Part shown: positions 13,701 to 18,226 of the stretch, one piece after another
Numbering within the stretch: position 1 is the first letter of the stretch
Layout: each line of letters opens with the position of its first letter
From: Streptosporangiaceae bacterium
Lineage (GTDB): Bacteria > Actinomycetota > Actinomycetes > Streptosporangiales > Streptosporangiaceae
Direction: 5' to 3'
DNA length: 18,226 bases
NCBI GenBank assembly: GCA_030041195.1
Contig: JASHOI010000394.1
Span: 1 to 18,226, forward strand
Translations under genes and position numbers: made by a program
Notes under the pieces: model-generated
Database searches by the model: none
Told to the model about the DNA's origin: nothing
The model's input: the letters and a program-made list of their open reading frames with translations, nothing else

Positions 13701-13740
13701 GGTTCGTTTTTATCCGGGTATCGCCGGACAAAAGCGAACC
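13701..13740. terminator. long hairpin between convergent genes
   Basis: GGTTCGTTTTTATCCGG (13701-13717) pairs with CCGGACAAAAGCGAACC (13724-13740) across a six-base loop, with one G-U pair and one mismatch in 17. The arms contain T- and A-runs on opposite sides, so it can serve transcripts from both the secreted-protein gene and the coiled-coil gene. Confidence 0.65.
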
Positions 13741-13762
13741 GCAGGCGGGATGGCGTGCCGGG

Positions 13763-14623
13763 TCAGGCGGTGGCGTCGCCGGGAAGTGCGAGCGTCTCGC
13801 CGGCCACGTTGGCCTCCTGGATACTTTGCCGAAAAGCCTGTTCGGCCATGGAGGTCCGCTCAGTCAGCCGGCTGAGCTCTTCCGCGGCCAGTTTGTCCCT
13901 GACCATCTCGGCGAGCACCTCGCGCACCGAGTCATTGAGACGCTCGGCTTCCTGCGAGCCAATCCAGTCTCTGTATGCCGCGTCTACCTTTTTGACCGAC
14001 GAGGCATAGTGCTCAAGGTTTTCTACCCGCGATGTCATCGTGCCCAGCACCATCGCGAGGGCCTGCTGCTGCGGTTCCAGGACGGCACCGGTCATGGGAC
14101 CCGGCTCGGCGAGGCCCGCCTGATCGGAGTTTGGCAGGCTCCTGACGGTAATTGACCTCTGCTTGTCCCGCAGATCCGTGATTCTGGCTCCCGCGGACAG
14201 CACGCGCTGCACGCCGTCTCGAAGCTGCTTTTCATCGACCGGCGGATCGAGCAGGTCCTCTGCGCGCGCGTCCGATTCCAGAATTGCCCGGACGGCTGCC
14301 TCGGCTCTTCGCAAAAGCTCGGCGCAGTCCCGGTCAAGCCCTTGCTTGATGGACCATTGCCGCTGCAGCTCCCGCTGGCGTTCCTGTTCCTGCTCCCTGC
14401 GCTGGCGTTCCACGGCCATGGCCTGCTCGCGCGCCAGGAAGCTGGCTCTCCGTTTCCGGTTTTCCCTGGCCTGGAGCTTAGCCGCGCCGAAAACGCCAGC
14501 ACCGGTGCACACGGAACTCGCCGCGGCCAGCAGGATCGCTTGCGCGCCGAGGACGGCAGCCAAGATCGAACTCACGGCAGTGAGGCCGATGAGTACCACA
14601 ACGAACCAGGCGACCTTGTTCAT
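13763..14623 (-). CDS. membrane-anchored coiled-coil protein of unknown function
   Basis: I do not recognise this 286-residue protein. Residues 4-24 and 26-48 form two closely spaced hydrophobic helices, followed by a basic then Glu/Arg/Gln-rich heptad stretch (50-92: ARENRKRRASFLAREQ..., VERQRREQEQERQREL) that should be a coiled coil. Further helical Leu/Glu/Arg segments run to the C-terminus, interrupted near 165-180 by a Pro/Gly-containing break. Both ends of the soluble part are probably cytoplasmic. Codon use is noticeably less GC-biased than in the neighbours, hinting at a different history. ATG 14623 has no evident ribosome-binding site. It lies downstream of the FIST gene on the same strand, 92 bases away, and converges on the secreted-protein gene. 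Confidence 0.7.
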   Translation of the reverse strand: MNKVAWFVVVLIGLTAVSSILAAVLGAQAILLAAASSVCTGAGVFGAAKLQARENRKRRASFLAREQAMAVERQRREQEQERQRELQRQWSIKQGLDRDCAELLRRAEAAVRAILESDARAEDLLDPPVDEKQLRDGVQRVLSAGARITDLRDKQRSITVRSLPNSDQAGLAEPGPMTGAVLEPQQQALAMVLGTMTSRVENLEHYASSVKKVDAAYRDWIGSQEAERLNDSVREVLAEMVRDKLAAEELSRLTERTSMAEQAFRQSIQEANVAGETLALPGDATA

Positions 14624-14715
14624 GGGTGTGCGCGTGGTGCCGGACGTGTGGACTCGAAAGCCATCGTGATCAGCTTCGCAGACAACTGGGATCGATCCGA
14701 TGAGTACCTAAGCCA

Positions 14716-15858
14716 TTATGTCCCACCAGGGAACAGCGCGGTTGAGGCGGTGAACGTGTGCAGGAAGTTGCGCCCGCCCACCGGCCCGATCTCCCCGGCG
14801 CAGAAGAACCCGGCCACCGGGACCGGGCCGAGTTCCTTCGCGAGCATGCCGGCGTCGTGGTCTGGCTCGGGGAACAGCCGTGATCCGCGGCCGTTGCAGG
14901 TGAACAGCAGCGCCCCGGCGGGCCGCCGGCCGGCCAGCGCGGCGGCCTCCCGCTCCAGGGTGCGCCGGAGATCCGCGTCAGCCGAGTCGGCGTCCCTGAC
15001 GTGGAACTGCACGACCTGGCCCACCTCCACCTCGTCGCCCACCGCGACCGATCCCGAATCCGGGTCGGCGCCGACGAGACCGCGGATCAGGAAATCCCCC
15101 TGGCCCGGCTCTGCCTCGCTCTCGTTGATGACCAGTCCCAGGTGCACGCCCTGGGCCAGCAGCTCGCGGTCCCGGCCGTGCAGCGCCGCGGCGAGGTCCT
15201 GCAGCCGTTCCAGCGGCGGCCGGCCGCCGAGTTCGGTGATCAGGCTGCCCTGTGCCCCGGTGATCGTGAACGGTGCGCCGACCGGGCGGCATCCCTGCGC
15301 GACCAGGGGATGGACCTCGGCCTGCGGCAGGTGGGCGCCGACGGCGCCGTGAGTGACCACGCGGCCGTCCAGGAACAGCCGGCTCTGCCGCAGCGTCAGC
15401 CCGCCGCTCGCCATCCCGCCCATCACGACCGTGCCCGGGACGCTCGAGTTCAGGTGGGTCAGCAGATCGGCCGCCGGGAACGTGAACGGGTCGCACAGCA
15501 TCAGGTGCACGCCCTCGGGGCCGGGCCCGAACAGGTAGCCGCCGAACGCGCCGCCGCTCGCCGTCCGGACGAAGTCCATGGTGAACGTCTCCACCGGGCC
15601 GAGCCCGGCGCCCAGCCACAGCGACACCGCGGGGTCGGACTCCACCTCCTGGGCGCCGCCGATCACCCCGTCGGCCACGCAGCCGATGAGCGGTACCGGC
15701 CCGATCTCCTCCGTCACCGCGGTGAGCAGCGCGGTGGCCGAGCCGATGAAGTGGGCCGAGGCGAACAGCACCGCGAACTCGGGCGGCGCCTCTCCCAGCG
15801 ACGCCCGGGCCTCGGCCACCGCCCGGCTCGCCGCCTCGCCGGCGTCCGCGGTGAGCAC
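14716..15858 (-). CDS. FIST-domain signal-sensing protein (FIST_N plus FIST_C)
   Basis: This 380-residue protein matches the FIST family. The N-terminal half contains EFAVLFASAHF, a stretch around IGPVPLIGCVADGVIGGAQEVE and GGMASGG. The C-terminal half contains GAPFTITGAQGSLITELGGRPPLERL, GLVINESEAEPGQGDFLIRGLVGADPDSGSVAVGDEVEVGQVVQFHVRDADSA and ALLFTCNGRGSRLFPEPDHDAGML, then PVAGFFCAGEIGPVGGRNFLHTFTAS. FIST is a proposed small-ligand sensor usually linked to signalling partners. GTG 15858 is selected since GGGAGGAG lies five bases upstream; GTG 15879 in frame is the longer alternative. It is soluble with no membrane segment. It diverges from the site-2 protease gene. Confidence 0.88.
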   Translation of the reverse strand: MLTADAGEAASRAVAEARASLGEAPPEFAVLFASAHFIGSATALLTAVTEEIGPVPLIGCVADGVIGGAQEVESDPAVSLWLGAGLGPVETFTMDFVRTASGGAFGGYLFGPGPEGVHLMLCDPFTFPAADLLTHLNSSVPGTVVMGGMASGGLTLRQSRLFLDGRVVTHGAVGAHLPQAEVHPLVAQGCRPVGAPFTITGAQGSLITELGGRPPLERLQDLAAALHGRDRELLAQGVHLGLVINESEAEPGQGDFLIRGLVGADPDSGSVAVGDEVEVGQVVQFHVRDADSADADLRRTLEREAAALAGRRPAGALLFTCNGRGSRLFPEPDHDAGMLAKELGPVPVAGFFCAGEIGPVGGRNFLHTFTASTALFPGGT

Positions 15859-15863
15859 GAGGG

Positions 15864-15871
15864 CTCCTCCC
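15864..15871 (-). promoter_or_regulatory. ribosome-binding site setting the FIST start
   Basis: GGGAGGAG on the minus strand five bases before GTG 15858. It lies inside the longer frame opened by GTG 15879, which makes the shorter start more likely. Confidence 0.6.
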
Positions 15872-15975
15872 GCATCCACTAGCCCAGGCTACTTGCAGCG
15901 GCCGGACAGCGGTCATCAGCGCGCCGGATGACCGATAACGGCCCGGGGCGCGCGCCGACCGGGTATAGCGGAGGT

Positions 15976-17157
15976 ATGGCGGGATCGGGACGGCAGGGCC
16001 GGTCGGGGTTCCAGGGCGCGACCATCCGGCTCGGCAGCGTCCATGGCATCCGGATCGAGGCCAACTGGAGCGTCGCGCTCATCTTCCTGCTGATCGCGTT
16101 CGGGCTCGCCACGCTGCAGTTCCCGTCGGTGAACCCGCACCAGAGCGCGCTCACCTACGCGATCGCCGCGATCCTCACCTCGGTCGTGTTCTTCGCCTCG
16201 CTGCTCGCCCACGAGCTCGCGCACTCGCTGGTCGCACTGCGCTATGGGCTGCGGGTGGAGAAGATCACGCTGTGGATCTTCGGCGGGATCTCCCAGCTCA
16301 GCGGCGACGTGCCGAGCCCGGGCGCCGAGGTGTGGATCGCCGGCGTCGGCCCGCTGACCAGCCTGGTGATCGGCGGGATCCTGCTCGGCGCCGCGGTGCT
16401 GTTCTCCGGCACCCACCCGGCGAGCGCCAGCGTGGCGGGGGTCTTCGAGACCGCGCTGGCCTACCTGGGATTCACCAACGTCGCGCTGGCCGTCTTCAAC
16501 GTGATCCCGGCCGCGCCGCTGGACGGGGGCCGGCTGCTGCGCGCGGTCGTCTGGTGGCGCACCGGCGACCGGGTGAAGTCCACCGTGTGGGCCAGCCGGT
16601 CCGGCCAGGCGTTCGGCTGGCTGTTCGTCATCGGCGGGCTGTACGCGTTCTTCGGCACCCGGCAGTGGACCTGGCTGTGGTTCGCGTTCATCGGCTGGTT
16701 CCTGATCAGCGCGGCGAGCGCCGAGGCGCAGCAGGCGGTCGTGACCGGGCAGCTGCGCGGCATCAGGGTCAGCCAGATCATGACGCCGGACCCGGTGACC
16801 GTGCCGGGCTCGGCGACCGTCAGCGAGTTCCTGGACGGTCACCTGTTCCGCGCCCGCCACCAGGGCTTTCCGGTCATCCAGGAGGGCCAGGGGGTGACCG
16901 GTCTGGTCACGATCAGCCGCATCCGCCAGGTGCCGCCGGACGCGCGCGACCGGACCAGGCTCGCGGACATCGCCTGCCCGCTCGCCGACGTGGCCACCGC
17001 GGCGCCCGACGACGCGGTCTCCGACCTGCTGCCCCGCCTCACCGCGTGCGCCGACCAGCGGGCGCTCGTGTTCAGCAACGGCCGGCTGGCCGGGATCGTC
17101 TCGCCCAGCGACATCGCCCGGATGGTGGACCGGCTGCACGTCAGCCGGCCGTCGTGA
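15976..17157 (+). CDS. M50-family site-2 protease-like zinc metalloprotease with paired CBS domains
   Basis: This 393-residue protein has several membrane helices, among them about 32-48, 61-77, 121-143, 155-176 and 211-226. The zinc-binding HELAH (79-83) lies in the second helix and NVIPAAPLDGGRLLRA (175-190) supplies the third ligand Asp183, the two hallmarks of M50B intramembrane proteases. After a last hydrophobic stretch near 231-246, ISQIMTPDPVTVP (about 265-277) opens a pair of CBS domains to about 385 that could bind an adenine nucleotide. The family clips membrane-embedded anti-sigma factors or other membrane proteins; no substrate is adjacent. ATG 15976 has GGAGG just one base upstream, too close, and TATAGC six bases before it, so it may be leaderless. 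ATG 15928 would add 16 residues. Confidence 0.85.
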   Translation: MAGSGRQGRSGFQGATIRLGSVHGIRIEANWSVALIFLLIAFGLATLQFPSVNPHQSALTYAIAAILTSVVFFASLLAHELAHSLVALRYGLRVEKITLWIFGGISQLSGDVPSPGAEVWIAGVGPLTSLVIGGILLGAAVLFSGTHPASASVAGVFETALAYLGFTNVALAVFNVIPAAPLDGGRLLRAVVWWRTGDRVKSTVWASRSGQAFGWLFVIGGLYAFFGTRQWTWLWFAFIGWFLISAASAEAQQAVVTGQLRGIRVSQIMTPDPVTVPGSATVSEFLDGHLFRARHQGFPVIQEGQGVTGLVTISRIRQVPPDARDRTRLADIACPLADVATAAPDDAVSDLLPRLTACADQRALVFSNGRLAGIVSPSDIARMVDRLHVSRPS

Positions 17158-17173
17158 CCGTCGCGCAATCTTT

Positions 17174-17199
17174 ACCCGCCCCGGGGCCCGCTGGCGGGT
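17174..17199 (+). terminator. candidate terminator after the protease gene
   Basis: ACCCGCC (17174-17180) pairs with GGCGGGT (17193-17199) across a 12-base GC-rich loop and is followed by TT. The stem is short; a weak terminator or spacer hairpin. Confidence 0.35.
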
Positions 17200-17257
17200 T
17201 TGCCCGGCCGCCTCCGGGTGACCACCATTAGGGAGCCTGAACGGGTCGTGACCGCGC

Positions 17258-17265
17258 GGAAGGGG
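17258..17265 (+). promoter_or_regulatory. ribosome-binding site setting the dehydrogenase start
   Basis: GGAAGGGG lies six bases before ATG 17272, favouring it over ATG 17266 and the upstream GTG 17248. Confidence 0.5.
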
Positions 17266-17271
17266 ATGCGG

Positions 17272-18159
17272 ATGGCTGATCCGGCTGGCCGCGACGAGGA
17301 CCGGCGGGTGGCGGTGCTCGGGACCGGCATCATGGGCAGCGCGATGGCCCGCAACCTCATCGCCGCTGGCCTGCCAACCACGGTGTGGGACCGGTCGCCG
17401 GATGCGACCGCGGCGCTGCGCGACGCGGGCGCGCGGGTGGCCGCTTCGGCGCGCGACGCGGCCGGCGACGCGAGCGTGGTGATCACGATGCTGCCCACCT
17501 CGGACGTGGTGACCTCGGTGATGTTCGGCGACGGCGTGGCCGGGGCGCTCGCCGACGGCGCCGTGTGGGCGCAGATGGGCACGATCGGCATCCCGGCCAC
17601 GGCCGAGATCGTCGGCCGGCTCGGCCAGCTCCGGCCGGGCGTGCTGTTCGTCGACGCCCCGGTCTCGGGCAGCAAGGGGCCCGCCGAGGCCGGCCAGCTG
17701 CTGATCCTGGCGTCCGGGCCGGAGCAAGCGCAGCCGGTCCTGGGGCCGGTGTTCTCGGTGCTGGGCCGCAGGACCGTGTGGCTGGGCCCGGCCGGCCAGG
17801 GCAGCCGGATGAAGCTCGCGGTCAACGCGTACATGTCCACGCTCATCGAGGGCGCCGCCGAGGCGCTCGAGCTGGCCGGACGCTTCGGCCTCGACGCCAG
17901 CCAGCTCGAGGAGGCCATCGAGGGCGGGCCGCTGGACGCGCCGATCGCCGACGCCAAGCTGCACAAGATCGCGAGCGATGACTATGCGCCGGAGTTCCCC
18001 CTGGAGTGGGCGCTCAAAGATGTCGACCTCGCCCTTGCCGCCAGCGGCGGGACCAGGCTGCCGCTGCTGGCCGCGCTGTCCACCCAGTGGCACGCCGCCG
18101 TCGACGCCGGCCACGGCCGCGACGACGTCAGCGCCGCCCGGCTGGCCCTTGAACAGTGA
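17272..18159 (+). CDS. NAD(P)-dependent beta-hydroxyacid dehydrogenase (HIBADH family)
   Basis: This 295-residue protein has the full family layout. The Rossmann dinucleotide motif VAVLGTGIMGSAMARNL (13-29) is followed by VWDRSP (38-43), where Arg41 at the end of the second strand suggests NADP(H). FVDAPVSGSKGPAEAGQL (126-143) is the substrate-binding loop, and GQGSRMKLAVNAY (175-187) carries the catalytic Lys181 and Asn185. The all-helical C-terminal dimerisation domain follows. Members reduce or oxidise 3-hydroxyisobutyrate, tartronate semialdehyde, succinic semialdehyde and similar short acids, and some are imine reductases. The retained catalytic Lys favours the hydroxyacid or semialdehyde role. 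No pathway partner is adjacent. Confidence 0.88.
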   Translation: MADPAGRDEDRRVAVLGTGIMGSAMARNLIAAGLPTTVWDRSPDATAALRDAGARVAASARDAAGDASVVITMLPTSDVVTSVMFGDGVAGALADGAVWAQMGTIGIPATAEIVGRLGQLRPGVLFVDAPVSGSKGPAEAGQLLILASGPEQAQPVLGPVFSVLGRRTVWLGPAGQGSRMKLAVNAYMSTLIEGAAEALELAGRFGLDASQLEEAIEGGPLDAPIADAKLHKIASDDYAPEFPLEWALKDVDLALAASGGTRLPLLAALSTQWHAAVDAGHGRDDVSAARLALEQ

Positions 18160-18165
18160 GCTCAC

Positions 18166-18226
18166 TCACGGACGCTTCAGGAACCGCAGGCCCAACGCCA
18201 GGAAAACCATGACAATTCCGATATTT
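18166..18226 (-). CDS. C-terminal end of a membrane protein, cut by the window
   Basis: On the minus strand the last 19 codons before TGA read NIGIVMVFLALGLRFLKRP, a hydrophobic helix followed by basic residues, the usual end of a membrane protein with a cytoplasmic tail. It converges on the dehydrogenase gene with six bases between the stops. The family cannot be told from this fragment. Confidence 0.4.
   Translation of the reverse strand, partial: NIGIVMVFLALGLRFLKRP

Noticed and set aside
15916..18165. A 749-codon open frame on the minus strand
   Set aside because: It lies opposite the site-2 protease and dehydrogenase, whose motifs are intact. The translation is His/Arg/Gly/Pro-rich low-complexity sequence typical of the complementary frame in GC-rich coding DNA.
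1..18226. Mobile element, phage, CRISPR, tRNA or large biosynthetic cluster
   Set aside because: No transposase, integrase, terminal repeats, regular spaced repeats, cloverleaf sequences or PKS/NRPS domains were seen on either strand.

Overview
The window is about 72% G+C with strong G/C third-position bias, GTG starts, ATGA gene overlaps and actinobacterial protein families (PAP2_3, MptA/B-like GT-C enzymes, LCM-type methyltransferases, CBS-containing site-2 proteases). It is therefore a high-GC actinomycete chromosome segment, but genus cannot be read from the sequence. I see no rRNA, tRNA, CRISPR array, insertion sequence or prophage gene. It carries fourteen full-length genes, one short remnant-like ORF at the left edge and a gene cut by the right edge.

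Left part (1-4717): a short minus-strand ORF is a truncated paralogue of the PAP2-family membrane protein at 2043, and its promoter region is duplicated with it. The two copies point away from each other and bracket a cytosine-deaminase-like amidohydrolase that has lost three metal-ligand positions. The full-length PAP2_3 protein is translationally coupled (ATGA) to an MptA/B-like polyprenyl-phosphomannose-type GT-C glycosyltransferase, suggesting a small envelope-lipid module.

Middle part (4779-9080): a GrpB/UPF0157 gene on the minus strand diverges from a tightly coupled operon of a VC0807-like membrane protein, a metal-complete amidohydrolase and a MarR regulator, with an LCM-type methyltransferase just behind. 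Three near-identical inverted-repeat sites (ATCA, four bases, TGAT) lie in the divergent promoter region and over the start of marR. They predict a self-regulated catabolic or detoxification operon. Both coupled junctions carry the same 10-bp palindrome over the start codon.

Right part (9125-18226): a 14-TMS DHA2-type MFS exporter; a YciI protein and an AlkA-type DNA glycosylase; a secreted protein of five Ig-like domains; a membrane-anchored coiled-coil protein of unknown function; a FIST sensor-domain protein diverging from an M50 site-2 protease with paired CBS domains; an NADP-type beta-hydroxyacid dehydrogenase; and the end of a minus-strand membrane protein. Long hairpins sit between two of the convergent gene pairs.

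The points most worth following are the three-site MarR operator set, the PAP2 promoter and N-terminus duplication, and the deaminase-fold protein that should not be able to bind its catalytic metal normally. I found no clear large new defence or biosynthetic system.
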